Source: JAVKFF01 sp040226215 (lineage in GTDB: Bacteria > Pseudomonadota > Alphaproteobacteria > DSM-16000 > Inquilinaceae). From it: a stretch of DNA of 50,782 nucleotides. This document shows positions 19,062 to 27,612 of this stretch, one piece after another (the stretch's first letter is position 1; every line of letters begins with the position of its first letter). The stretch spans positions 1-50,782 of the forward strand of contig JAVKFF010000079.1 in assembly GCA_040226215.1 (NCBI GenBank), read 5' to 3'. The position numbers and the translations under genes were made by a program. The notes beneath the pieces are model-generated. The model was not told the DNA's origin, made no database searches, and saw nothing but the letters and a program-made list of their open reading frames with translations.

Positions 19062-19262
19062 ATGGCGCGCAAACTCTACCGATTCCTCACCGGCAAGGAC
19101 GACGCCGCCTTCTGCCAAAGGGTTTCCGATGCGCTGGCCGAGGGCTATCGCCTGTATGGCAACCCGACCATGGTGACGCTGGACGGCGAGGTGCGCGTCG
19201 GCCAGGCCATCGTGTTGCCCGAGGCGCCGGTCGCCGGGTCCGCCGATGCCGGACAGGACTGA
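19062..19262 (+). CDS. DUF1737 domain protein
   Basis: A 66-residue protein from the ATG at 19062 (an upstream ATG at 19035 adds nine residues). It has the DUF1737 pattern: LYRFLTGKDDAAFCQRVSDA, then LAEGYRLYGNPTM, and a final VGQAIV segment. The family is small, soluble and of unknown function. It overlaps the ATG at 19246 of the next gene or lies four bases before that gene's second ATG at 19267, so it is likely co-transcribed with metZ. Confidence 0.8.
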   Translation: MARKLYRFLTGKDDAAFCQRVSDALAEGYRLYGNPTMVTLDGEVRVGQAIVLPEAPVAGSADAGQD

Positions 19263-20463
19263 GACGATGGCGTCGCGGAAGCTGGACCCCACGGGCCTGC
19301 ACCCGGAAACCCTGCTGGTGCGTGGCGGCCAGGAGCGCAGCCCGTTCAACGAGACGAGCGAGGCGCTCTACCTCACCCAGGGTTACGTCTACGACAGCGC
19401 CGAGCACGCCGAGGCGGCCTTCAAGGGCGATATCAGCGTCTACATCTATTCGCGCTACGCCAATCCCACCGTCTCGGTCTACGAGGAGCGGCTGGCGGCC
19501 CTGGAAGGCGCGGAGATCGCGCGGGCAACCTCGACCGGCATGGCGGCGGTCTTCGCCTCCCTGGCCTGCCAGGTGCGCGCCGGCGACCGGGTGGTGGCCG
19601 CCCGCGCGCTGTTCGGCTCCTGCCACTATATCATCTCCGACATCCTGCCGCGCTGGGGGGTGGAGACGGTTTTCGTCGACGGCACCGACCTCGACGCCTG
19701 GGCGCGGGCGCTCGATCGGCCGACCCGGGCGGTGTTCCTGGAGAGCCCGTCGAATCCGATGCTCGACCTCGTCGATATCGCCGCGGTCTCGGAAATGGCC
19801 CATGCCGTGGGCGCCCGGGTGATCGTCGACAACGTCTTCGCTACGCCGCTGCAGCAACGCCCGCTGGCGCTGGGCGCGGACATCGTCGTCTATTCGACGA
19901 CCAAGCACGTGGACGGCCAGGGCCGCTGTCTGGGCGGGGCGATCCTGACCGACAAGCAGTTCATCGACGACCACTTCACCGCGTTCTACCGTCACACCGG
20001 CCCCAGCCTCAGCCCGTTCAACGCCTGGGTGCTCACCAAGGGGCTGGAGACCATGCCGGTACGCGTCGCCCGGCAGTGCGAAAGCGCGCTTGCGATCGCC
20101 GAGTTCCTGGAGGATCACCCGAAGATCTCCCTGGTGCGCTATCCGGGCCTCGCCTCCCATCCGCAAAAAGCGCTCGCCGAGCGGCAGATGTCAGGCGCCT
20201 CCACGCTGGTCGCCTTCGAGGTGAAGGGCGGCAAGGCCGGCGCTTTCGCCGCGCTGAACGGCCTGCGGCTGATCGACATCTCCAACAATCTGGGCGACGC
20301 CAAATCGCTGGTCACCCACCCGGCGACCACCACGCACCAGCGCCTGAAGCCGGAGGAGCGCGCCCAGCTCGGCATCACCGACGGCGTCATCCGGCTGTCG
20401 GTCGGCCTGGAGCATGTCGACGACCTGATCGGGGATCTCGACCGGGCGCTGGCGAAGGTCTGA
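19246..20463 (+). CDS. metZ: O-succinylhomoserine sulfhydrylase
   Basis: A 405-residue PLP enzyme of the Cys/Met metabolism family that makes homocysteine from O-succinylhomoserine and sulfide. Features are the opening LHPETLLVRGGQERSPFNET, YIYSRYANPTVSVYEERLAAL with the phosphate-binding Tyr/Arg, ESPSNPMLDLVDI, and the PLP lysine Lys220 in VYSTTKHVDGQGR. The GQGRCLGGAI loop is typical of MetZ. A second ATG at 19267 would drop seven residues; overlap with DUF1737 would then vanish. No SAM riboswitch is recognisable upstream. It fits with a sulfide-handling genome, though the sulfur operon is 16 kb away. Confidence 0.93.
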   Translation: MPDRTETMASRKLDPTGLHPETLLVRGGQERSPFNETSEALYLTQGYVYDSAEHAEAAFKGDISVYIYSRYANPTVSVYEERLAALEGAEIARATSTGMAAVFASLACQVRAGDRVVAARALFGSCHYIISDILPRWGVETVFVDGTDLDAWARALDRPTRAVFLESPSNPMLDLVDIAAVSEMAHAVGARVIVDNVFATPLQQRPLALGADIVVYSTTKHVDGQGRCLGGAILTDKQFIDDHFTAFYRHTGPSLSPFNAWVLTKGLETMPVRVARQCESALAIAEFLEDHPKISLVRYPGLASHPQKALAERQMSGASTLVAFEVKGGKAGAFAALNGLRLIDISNNLGDAKSLVTHPATTTHQRLKPEERAQLGITDGVIRLSVGLEHVDDLIGDLDRALAKV

Positions 20464-20496
20464 GGGGATCGCGCGCCCGCGCCGCCGTCTCGACCG

Positions 20497-20540
20497 GGCT
20501 TTGCGGAAGACACAGCGCGGCTTTGCGGAAGACACAGCAC
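20497..20540 (+). repeat. Two tandem copies of a 22-base unit
   Basis: GGCTTTGCGGAAGACACAGC begins at 20497 and again at 20519 (period 22), followed by GC and AC respectively. It directly follows metZ and precedes the palindromic repeat. No ORF covers it. Confidence 0.75.
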
Positions 20541-20550
20541 GGCCGCGCGA

Positions 20551-20664
20551 GGTCCCGGCTCTCCCTGCGGTCGGCCGGAACGACGGCATTGTCTTTTCAT
20601 TCAAGAACACATCGTCGTCCCGTGCGCGGTGCAGCACAAAGTGATGCATCGCAGACCCGGGGCA
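20551..20664. repeat. Dispersed palindromic intergenic repeat, copy 2
   Basis: Same build as the copy at 13714-13835. The left half starts GGTCCCGGCTCTCC at 20551, an AT-rich spacer follows, and the right half TCGTCCCGTGCGCGGTGCAG begins at 20614 with GTGATGCATCGCAGACCCGG. The left half is diverged (CTCCCTGCGG) relative to copy 1. It lies between metZ and rsgA. Confidence 0.8.
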
Positions 20665-20702
20665 GGGCGGCCGTCTTTTCGATCGACCACTCCGCCAGCG
20701 AA

Positions 20703-20750
20703 GACGACCAGCCGGTCCCGGCTCTCCGCTGCGCTCCGGCCGGGACGACT
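20703..20750. repeat. Half copy of the palindromic repeat
   Basis: GACGACCAGCCGGTCCCGGC and the pairing arm GGCCGGGACGAC at 20738-20750 form one hairpin. This is nearly identical to the left half of copy 1 at 13705-13751. The right half is missing, so it is a truncated or rearranged copy placed directly after copy 2. Confidence 0.75.
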
Positions 20751-20833
20751 ATTCCGGGGATTGGGATGATGCAATAGCATCCGATATCGGAATAGTTCTT
20801 GATTCAGGTCCGGCAAGGAGTCACAACGCGGTC

Positions 20834-21895
20834 ATGGATCCGTCCTCCCTGACCGCGCTCGGGCTTTCGCCCTTCTTCCTGCAGCAACTCGACCTGGCGG
20901 CGGGCGAGGCCGGGCGCGTGGCGCGGGTGACCGCCGTGCACCGGGGCCAGATCGAGGTGCTGGGTCCGGCCGGAACCATGCGGGTGCCCCCCTTCCGGCC
21001 GGATCTCGACCCGGTGGATCAGGCGACGGTCGGCGACTGGGTGGTGCTGTCGAGGAGCGAAGGCCGGCCGCCGGAGCGTCTGCTCGACCGCCAGAGCCTG
21101 TTCAAGCGCCGCGCCGCGGGCGCGGAGAGCCGGGTTCAGCTGATCGCGGCCAATGTCGACACGGTCTTCATCACCTCCTCGTGCAATCTTGACTTCAATC
21201 CGGCCCGGCTGGAGCGCTACCTGGCCGTCGTCCACGAGGCCGGCGCGCTGCCAGTCATCGTGCTGACCAAGGCAGACCTCGCGGCCGATCCGGACGACTT
21301 CCGCACCCGCGCCCAGGCCGTCGCCCGGGGTGCGCTTGTGGAGACGGTGAACGCGCTGTGGGGCGCGGACGTGGCCCGCCTCGCCCAATGGGCGGGACCG
21401 GGCGAGACGGTGGCCTTCATGGGTTCCTCCGGCGTCGGCAAATCGACCCTGATCAACACGCTGCGCGGCAATGCCGAGCAGGTCACCCGGGCAATCCGCG
21501 AGGACGATGCGCATGGCCGGCACACGACGACGGCACGCGGCCTCTTTCGGCTGGCGAGCGGCGGCTGGCTGATCGACACGCCGGGCATGCGGGAGATCCA
21601 GCTGGCCGAGGCGGCCGAGGGCATCGACGCCGCCTTCGACGACGTCACCACGCTGGCCGCCGGCTGCCGCTTCAACGACTGCCGGCACGAGGGCGAGCCA
21701 GGCTGCGCGGTGGCCGCGGCGGTCGCCGACGGCACCCTCGACCCGGCCCGCGTGACGCGCTGGCGCAAGCTCCGCCGCGAGGAGGCGCGCAACACAGCCT
21801 CGCTTGCCGAACGGCGCGCTTTCTTTCGCGAGCGCGGCAAGCTCTATCGCAAGATCCAGGGCGAGAAGGACGCCCGGCGCGACCGCGACGGCTGA
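20834..21895 (+). CDS. rsgA: Ribosome small subunit-dependent GTPase A
   Basis: A 353-residue circularly permuted GTPase that helps mature the 30S subunit. The order is an N-terminal OB-type region, then the G4 motif (VIVLTKADLA), then G1 GSSGVGKSTLINTL, G3 IDTPGMREI, and the C-terminal zinc part CRFNDCRHEGEPGC. The ATG at 20834 has the weak AAGGAG upstream, 20 bases away. It follows a 370-base gap holding repeats. It is convergent with the cyclase gene with a 32-base gap. Confidence 0.95.
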   Translation: MDPSSLTALGLSPFFLQQLDLAAGEAGRVARVTAVHRGQIEVLGPAGTMRVPPFRPDLDPVDQATVGDWVVLSRSEGRPPERLLDRQSLFKRRAAGAESRVQLIAANVDTVFITSSCNLDFNPARLERYLAVVHEAGALPVIVLTKADLAADPDDFRTRAQAVARGALVETVNALWGADVARLAQWAGPGETVAFMGSSGVGKSTLINTLRGNAEQVTRAIREDDAHGRHTTTARGLFRLASGGWLIDTPGMREIQLAEAAEGIDAAFDDVTTLAAGCRFNDCRHEGEPGCAVAAAVADGTLDPARVTRWRKLRREEARNTASLAERRAFFRERGKLYRKIQGEKDARRDRDG

Positions 21896-21927
21896 CCGGG
21901 CGCCGCGGCGAGAGACCGGGCGAGGGA

Positions 21928-23688
21928 TCAGTCGCGAAGCCCCGTTTTTTCGAAGCCCTGCCTGATCATCGTCGCATCTTGCGGATTCTTGAACGGCAAT
22001 CGTGCGAGATGCTCGGCGAACGAATATCGGGGGTTGGCCGCCTGAAGGTCCGCCCTGACCCGCCGCGCCTCCTCCAGGCGGCCGAGATGCCCGAGGGCGG
22101 CAATCAGCATCCCCCGTGTCAGGTCCGTGTTGGGCGAGGCCTGGATGCGGGCTTCGAAGCTCTGCACGGCGTCCTCGAATCGCCCGGCCAGCAGATAGGC
22201 CGTGCCGATGAAATGGCGGTACTGATGGCCCATGATCGGTTCCAGACGCAGGGCTAGCGACAGGTCGGGAATCGCCTCAAGCGGCCTGCCACCATAGATC
22301 TTTTCCAGCCCGCGCATGCCAATCGCCATGGCGAAGTTGGGATTGAGCGCCAGCGCGCGCTCGATGGACGCGGTCGAGGCCGCCAGATCCCCCTGCCAAA
22401 ACTTGATAAGGCCGTCCATGTAGTGGGCGTAGGGAAGATCGGGGGCTTTCTCCATTGCAATCGCTGTGTACCGAGCCGAGAGCGCCATGCTGTCGGAGCG
22501 ATCGAGCCACTTGTTCTGGAAATCCCGGTTGTAGGCATGGGCGAGGCCGACATAGGGCTCCGCATAGTCCGGATCGAGCTCGATCGCGCGGTTGAAGCAG
22601 TCCAGCGCCTGGTCGAACATTTCCTTGGTGTTGGCGCTGCTGAGCAGGGCTTCCCGGCCGCGCAGAAAAAGGTCATGGGCGGCGGTACTGTGTGTCGGTA
22701 CCACACCGATCCGGCCGGCCTCCGCCGGTGTCAGCTTGAGCTTGAGCACATCCACGATGCGCTTGGTGACCTCGTCCTGGACAGCGAAGATATCGGTCAG
22801 TTCGCGGTCGTACCGGTCTGCCCAGACATGCGACCCGTCACTGGCGTCGATCAGCTGCGCGGTGATGCGCACACGCTCGCCAGCCCGCCGGATAGAGCCT
22901 TCCAGGACGTGGGTGACGCCCAGTTCGCGGCCGACCACGCGGATGTCGGTGTTGGTACCCTTGTAGGCGAAGCTCGAATTGCGGGCGATCACCAGCAGGC
23001 TGCCGACCTTGGACAGATCGGTGATGATGTCCTCCGTGATCCCGTCGGAGAAATACTCTTCCTCCGGGTTGCGGGAGAGGTTGTCGAAGGCCAGCACGGC
23101 AATCGCGGTCCGGGGATGGTCGCGCCTCGCGGCGGATGGCGAGACTGCCTCGGACGCGAATGCGGTCTCAGGATGCCATTTCCATAGCCTGATGGGCTGC
23201 CCGAGGTTCTTCACGAGAACCTCGCCACCGTCGCTGAAAACGACGTCGGCGCGGCTGCCGATGCTCTCCCGGACGATCGAGGATATACAGATGCCGCCGG
23301 GCTCCGCCTGTCCCTCGAGGCGCGCGGCGACGTTCACGCCGTCACCATAGATGTCGTCACCATCGATGATGACGTCGCCGAGGTTGATGCCGATGCGGAG
23401 CCTGATGGCCGGAGTCCCATCATCGGCCTGTTCCTTCTGCGCCTGCTGCACGGCGACGGCGCAGTTCACGGCGTCGAGCACGCTCGAGAACTCCACCAAC
23501 GCGCCATCGCCGATCAGCTTGACGAGACGGCCGCGATAACGCGCAACGGCAGGGTCGAACACGGTCTCCCGGTGACGTTTGAGCGCCGCCAGCGTCCCCG
23601 CCTCGTCCGCGCGCATCATGGTCGAATAACCAACGACATCGGCCGCCATAACGGCCATCAGACGTCGAACGACGGAATGCTCAGCCAT
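21928..23688 (-). CDS. Class III adenylate/guanylate cyclase with TolB-like and TPR domains
   Basis: A 586-residue protein from the ATG at 23688. Residues 8-165 are a class III cyclase domain: MAADVVGYSTMM with a metal Asp, LVKLIGDGALVEFSS with the second metal Asp, GINLGDVIIDGDDIYGDGVN and NVAARLEGQAEPGGICIS. Residues about 190-320 resemble the TolB-like/adenylate cyclase-associated segment (IAVLAFDNLSRNPEEEYFSD, VTHVLEGSIRRAG). Residues about 340-570 are TPR-like repeats (FNRAIELDPDYAEPYVGLAH). No membrane segment is seen, so it is cytoplasmic. This layout is common in rhizobia. It may feed the Crp-like regulator, but this is inference. Confidence 0.93.
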   Translation of the reverse strand: MAEHSVVRRLMAVMAADVVGYSTMMRADEAGTLAALKRHRETVFDPAVARYRGRLVKLIGDGALVEFSSVLDAVNCAVAVQQAQKEQADDGTPAIRLRIGINLGDVIIDGDDIYGDGVNVAARLEGQAEPGGICISSIVRESIGSRADVVFSDGGEVLVKNLGQPIRLWKWHPETAFASEAVSPSAARRDHPRTAIAVLAFDNLSRNPEEEYFSDGITEDIITDLSKVGSLLVIARNSSFAYKGTNTDIRVVGRELGVTHVLEGSIRRAGERVRITAQLIDASDGSHVWADRYDRELTDIFAVQDEVTKRIVDVLKLKLTPAEAGRIGVVPTHSTAAHDLFLRGREALLSSANTKEMFDQALDCFNRAIELDPDYAEPYVGLAHAYNRDFQNKWLDRSDSMALSARYTAIAMEKAPDLPYAHYMDGLIKFWQGDLAASTASIERALALNPNFAMAIGMRGLEKIYGGRPLEAIPDLSLALRLEPIMGHQYRHFIGTAYLLAGRFEDAVQSFEARIQASPNTDLTRGMLIAALGHLGRLEEARRVRADLQAANPRYSFAEHLARLPFKNPQDATMIRQGFEKTGLRD

Positions 23689-23972
23689 GCCTCTCCCTGA
23701 TCCCACAACGGCCCAGCAAACGTCGCCGGTTCACTTCCCCGTGCAGGAAACTGGAGCATAGGTGACCTGTCGGGATTTGCCATTCCCTATGAGTGGCACG
23801 TGCTGGACCGAATGCGTGTGACGGACCGGTGCGGCGGCGGATGGGTGAAGCCCTAGGCAGTGTCGGTGATACTGCCGCACTGGCGGTCTGCCCGTCATTC
23901 CCGGTGGCAGCGCGTTCGACGACACGCTAGCCTGTCGCCGACCGAACCCCGACCGGCTTCTCGGAGGCATTC

Positions 23973-24200
23973 ATGAAGGTCGTGCGCGACGCGACAGGCA
24001 AGGACTACGTCTTCACCGTCGAGGGGAAGCTCGTGGTCGGCAAGTGCGAGATCACCATCGAGATCGACCCACATGGCGACGCCGTCACCGACGTCACCAT
24101 CACCCTGCCCGACGGGCAGGTCTGGGACTACGCGCCCTACGAGGTGGTGGACACGGTCATCAACCCGATGGACTACGAGCACTATGATCCGACCAAGTAG
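23973..24200 (+). CDS. Small acidic protein of unknown function
   Basis: A 75-residue acidic protein (MKVVRDATGKDYVFTVEGKL at the start, ending YEHYDPTK) with predicted beta strands and no signal peptide. It is not a recognised family. It overlaps the start of the CapA-like lipoprotein gene by 17 bases in another frame, so the two are probably translationally coupled. GC-rich codon use fits its neighbours, supporting a real gene. Confidence 0.6.
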   Translation: MKVVRDATGKDYVFTVEGKLVVGKCEITIEIDPHGDAVTDVTITLPDGQVWDYAPYEVVDTVINPMDYEHYDPTK

Positions 24201-25371
24201 GCTGGCCGTCACGGCTTTCGCCCTGGCGCTCGCCGCCTGCCAGACCGTTGCCGAGGAGGCGGCGGCGCCGGAGATCGCGGCCGAGCCGGCCTGCCGGCCC
24301 GACAACGGCCTCGTCGTCGGCGCGGTCGGTGACGTGCTGCTGCACACGCGCCTGCAGCAGCAGGGCTACGGACCTGAGGGCTTCGGCTCGCTCTGGGCGC
24401 CCTTCGTGCCGTATATGAGCGCGCCCGACATCATGTACGCCAACATGGAAGGCCCGACGGCGGACGGCACGGTGACCGGCGGGCGCAGCGTGCCCGATCC
24501 GGGGCCGGTCTTCGACGGCAGCGTCTATACCTCCTACCCGCTGTTCAACTACCACCCCTCGCTGATCCCGGCGCTGGCGGCGGCGGGTGTCGACATCGTC
24601 TCGACGGCGAACAATCACGCCCTCGACCGCGGCGCGAACGGGGCGCGCCGGACCATCGACAATCTCGAGGCCGCCGGCATGCCGTTCAGCGGCACCCGCC
24701 GCGACGCTGGAGAGGTCCGGCCCTGGTCGACCGTCATCGAGGCGAACGGCTACCGCACCGCTTGGCTCGCCTGCACCTACGACACCAACGGCGTTCCCGA
24801 CGTGGACGCGCAGGTGCTGTGGTGCTACCGGGACGAGGCAGAGGTGCTGGCGGAGATCGCCCGCCTCGACGCCGACCCGGCGATCGACGCAGTCTTCGCC
24901 ACGCCGCACTGGGGCTACGAGTACCAGACCAGCCCGAACGACCGGCAGCGCCGGCTCGGCCGCGCCATGATCGAGGCCGGAGCGAGCGCCGTGATCGGTG
25001 CCCACCCCCACGTGCTGCAGCCCTGGGAGTGGTACGCGGCGCCGAACGGCAATGAGGGGCTGATCCACTACTCGCTGGGCAATTTCGTCTCCAACCAGCG
25101 CGAGCTGCCGCGCCGCGCCAACATCATGCTGGTGCTGGGCCTGCTGCCGGCGGCGGACGGCGACCTGGCGGTCGTCGACTACGGCTTCGTGCCGGGCGTG
25201 GTGACCCACCAGGCGCAAGTCGTCACCCAGCCGGTCTGGACCGCCGACCAAGGGGCCGGCAGCGCCGCCCGCGATTTCATCGCCGGTCTGGGGTTCACGG
25301 CCGAGCGCGAGATGCCGCGCGATCCGGCGGCCTGGGAGGCGGCCTTCGGCTTCGAGACCTGCGGCGGCTGA
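24184..25371 (+). CDS. CapA-family (poly-gamma-glutamate capsule-like) lipoprotein
   Basis: A 395-residue lipoprotein from the ATG at 24184, with signal MIRPSRLAVTAFALALAAC and the lipidated Cys at residue 19. The CapA/PGA_cap metallophosphatase-fold motifs are VVGAVGDVLLHTRL, YANMEGP, VDIVSTANNHALDRG, FATPHWGYEY and VIGAHPHVLQPWEW, then IHYSLGNFVSNQ. These His/Asn/Asp clusters are the predicted metal site. The family includes capsule synthesis and related enzymes; no capsule operon is nearby, so the substrate is unknown. It overlaps the small acidic gene by 17 bases. Confidence 0.9.
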   Translation: MIRPSRLAVTAFALALAACQTVAEEAAAPEIAAEPACRPDNGLVVGAVGDVLLHTRLQQQGYGPEGFGSLWAPFVPYMSAPDIMYANMEGPTADGTVTGGRSVPDPGPVFDGSVYTSYPLFNYHPSLIPALAAAGVDIVSTANNHALDRGANGARRTIDNLEAAGMPFSGTRRDAGEVRPWSTVIEANGYRTAWLACTYDTNGVPDVDAQVLWCYRDEAEVLAEIARLDADPAIDAVFATPHWGYEYQTSPNDRQRRLGRAMIEAGASAVIGAHPHVLQPWEWYAAPNGNEGLIHYSLGNFVSNQRELPRRANIMLVLGLLPAADGDLAVVDYGFVPGVVTHQAQVVTQPVWTADQGAGSAARDFIAGLGFTAEREMPRDPAAWEAAFGFETCGG

Positions 25372-25389
25372 ACCCATCTCAGTGGCGGA

Positions 25390-26799
25390 TCAGAGTTCCG
25401 GGAAGGCCGGTGGCGGCGATTGCTTCTCGAAGGCGGCCATGGCCTGAAGCACGCCCGGATCGTCATGCATGCGGCCGACGATCTGCAGGCCGACCGGCAG
25501 GCCGTCCGCGGTCAGGCCGCAGGGCACCGAGCCGGCGGGCTGCTGGGTCAGGTTGAAGGGCCAGGTGAAAGGCGTCCACATCAGCCAGTTCTCGGCGTCC
25601 CAACCGGCGGGCGCGATGGTGCCGGCGGTGAAGGCCGGAACGGCAAGGGTCGGCGTCACCAGGAAGTCGAATTCGGCCATGAAGGCGTTCATCGCCACGC
25701 CGTAGGCGCCGCGGGCGGCGACCGCCTCCTGGTAGTCGCGCAAGGAGTAGCGCAAGCCCGCCGCGATGACCTCGCGCAGGCCAGGGTCGAGCAGCGCCGC
25801 CCTTTCCGGCGGCAACCGGCCGAGCGCGAAGGCGGCGCCGGTGTACCAGTGCGCCTTGAAGATCTCCAGCGGGCTCGCCATCGGCGGCGTCGCCTCGACC
25901 ACCTCCGCCCCGGCATCGGCCAGGTGGTGGATCGCCGCCTCCACCACCGTGGCGACCGCCGGATGCACGTCGGCGTAGCCGAGGTCCCGGCTGTAGGCGA
26001 TGCGTCGCCCCTTGATGCCGCGATCAAGCTGGCCGAGATAGTCCGGCACGGAAAAAGGCAAGGCGAACCAGTCCCTTGCGTCGTATTCGGCTATCGCCTG
26101 CAGCATCCGTGCGCAATCCCGCACAGTGCGTGCCATCGGGCCGACATGGGAGACCGTTCCGAAGGGGCTGAGCGGCCAGGCCGGCACGCGTCCGAAACTG
26201 GGCTTGATACCGACGGTGCCGGTGAAGGCGCAGGGGATGCGGATCGAACCGCCGCCGTCGGTGCCGAAGGCGAGCGGCACCAGGCCGGCGGCGAGCGCCG
26301 CACTCGATCCGCCCGACGAGCCGCCCGGCGTCATCTCCAGGTTCCACGGATTGCGGGTGATGCCGGTGAGCGGGCTGTCGGTGACGCCCTTCCAGCCATA
26401 TTCGGGCGTGGTCGTGCGCCCCAGTAGAACGGCGCCGTGGTCGAGCGCGCGTTCGACCGCAGGGGCGGTCTCGGCCCACGGACCCGCCGGGTCGATCGTC
26501 CTGGAGCCGCGCAGGGTCGGCCAGCCCGCGACCAGCAGGATGTCCTTGACTGCGACCGGCACGCCGTCGAGCAGACCCTTGGGCGAGCCAGCGCGCCAGC
26601 GGCTCTCGGACTCCGCCGCCCCGGCGAGCGCCCGCTCCCTGTCGACCATGTTGAAGGCATTCAGACGGGGGTCGATCCGCTCGATACGGTCCAGCAGGTG
26701 CCGCGTCACCTCGACCGGTGACGACTGGCCGGCGCGGTAGGCAGCGGTCAGCGCCTCGGCCGTCATCCGCTCCGGCGGGGTTTCCGGCTGGTCGGTCAT
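25390..26799 (-). CDS. Amidase signature family protein
   Basis: A 469-residue amidase from the ATG at 26799 (MTDQPETPPERMTAEAL). The Ser-cisSer-Lys triad is seen as Lys85 in PVAVKDILLVAG, the Ser161 region in PGGSSGGSSAALA, and Ser185 in GTDGGGSIRIPCAF. It may act on aliphatic or aryl amides; it is not in a GatCAB-like context. The longer frame to 27000 would overlap the HTH gene. The start is followed by a normal family N-terminus. It is convergent with the CapA gene with an 18-base gap. Confidence 0.92.
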   Translation of the reverse strand: MTDQPETPPERMTAEALTAAYRAGQSSPVEVTRHLLDRIERIDPRLNAFNMVDRERALAGAAESESRWRAGSPKGLLDGVPVAVKDILLVAGWPTLRGSRTIDPAGPWAETAPAVERALDHGAVLLGRTTTPEYGWKGVTDSPLTGITRNPWNLEMTPGGSSGGSSAALAAGLVPLAFGTDGGGSIRIPCAFTGTVGIKPSFGRVPAWPLSPFGTVSHVGPMARTVRDCARMLQAIAEYDARDWFALPFSVPDYLGQLDRGIKGRRIAYSRDLGYADVHPAVATVVEAAIHHLADAGAEVVEATPPMASPLEIFKAHWYTGAAFALGRLPPERAALLDPGLREVIAAGLRYSLRDYQEAVAARGAYGVAMNAFMAEFDFLVTPTLAVPAFTAGTIAPAGWDAENWLMWTPFTWPFNLTQQPAGSVPCGLTADGLPVGLQIVGRMHDDPGVLQAMAAFEKQSPPPAFPEL

Positions 26800-26855
26800 G
26801 GCGGGCTCCTCGGGGACGAAGGGTGCTGCGGTCGGGAAATCCGACACTGCCCCAG

Positions 26856-27269
26856 TCAGTCCTGCAAGGCAAACCAGCGCGTCAGCGAGGCGCGGGCATT
26901 GGCGGAAATCGGCTCGCCGCGATTGTAGGCGACCACGTCGTCGACGGTCATGCTCATGTCCGCGGCGATGGTCGCCGGGTCCATGTGCGATTCCAGGCAT
27001 TCGTGGAAATAGCTGGCGACACGGCGGCGCACCACGTCGCTGTCGAGATCGACGACGACGATGTTGCGCATGCCCAGACAGGGCGAATAGAGCCAGACGC
27101 CGCGCGCGCCCAGCAGACGCTGCAGGTCGCGCTCGAACTCGGGATGCGGACGGCTGCCGTCGAGCCGGGCGAAGAAGGTCCGCTCGGCGATCCCGAGCAA
27201 TTCGGAGGCCTGGGCGACGGTCAGTCGGGCGGCCGCCAACGCAGCGGCGACAATGTTGCGATCGATCAT
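26856..27269 (-). CDS. HTH-like DNA-binding protein of unknown family
   Basis: A 137-residue protein. Residues 5-50 look like a helix-turn-helix (LTVAQASELLGIAERTFFAR), and the C-terminal 45 residues (MDPATIAADMSMTVDDVVAY, then NRGEPISANARASLTRWF) look like a second, divergent helical DNA-binding unit. Between them lies a short beta-like strand (MRNIVVVDLDSD). I do not recognise the family. A 17-base palindrome lies 77 bases upstream of its start, consistent with autoregulation. It ends 56 bases before the amidase start on the same strand, so it could also control it. Confidence 0.65.
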   Translation of the reverse strand: MIDRNIVAAALAAARLTVAQASELLGIAERTFFARLDGSRPHPEFERDLQRLLGARGVWLYSPCLGMRNIVVVDLDSDVVRRRVASYFHECLESHMDPATIAADMSMTVDDVVAYNRGEPISANARASLTRWFALQD

Positions 27270-27345
27270 CGGATCGATGGATCCTGGGCGTGCGGGTTCA
27301 ACCTGAACTGGCTTCGACTGACTGCTTGCCGGTCATCGTGCATGA

Positions 27346-27362
27346 GTCTGCACACTGCAGAC
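27346..27362. promoter_or_regulatory. Perfect 17-base inverted repeat upstream of the HTH gene
   Basis: GTCTGCA at 27346-27352 and TGCAGAC at 27356-27362 are separated by CAC. It is followed to the right by an AT-rich stretch (27365-27410), unusual for this genome. It lies in a 343-base gap between the leftward HTH gene and the rightward DUF302 gene and may serve either. Confidence 0.5.
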
Positions 27363-27612
27363 ATGGGATGTAAATCAAATTCCAAATCCCTGCTAACGTT
27401 ATCATAAATCTATGCATCTCCTGGTCGAATTCGCCGTCTGCTGCACCTTTGGCGCGACTCGCTCTGGCGCGAGGGTGGGCATGTCCGATACGGTCGGTCA
27501 GGGGTGCGGGCATCGGCGCAAGCGCCATGGCGGCGGCGATCACGCGGGATTGAGGACCGACACCACGGCGCTGGGCGCATCCTGATACCCCGCCCCCCGC
27601 CTGGAGACCGAT
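27363..27612. other. Intergenic region before the DUF302 gene
   Basis: Apart from the palindrome to its left, this stretch has an AT-rich segment at 27365-27410 (AAATCAAATTCCAAATCC, GTTATCATAAATC) likely to include promoter elements, and then GC-rich sequence with no convincing ORF, hairpin or repeat. Confidence 0.4.

Noticed and set aside
23689..23972. Possible small gene between the cyclase and the small acidic protein
   Set aside because: The only frame (minus, 23731-23970) has no good ribosome-binding site and a composition unlike coding sequence.
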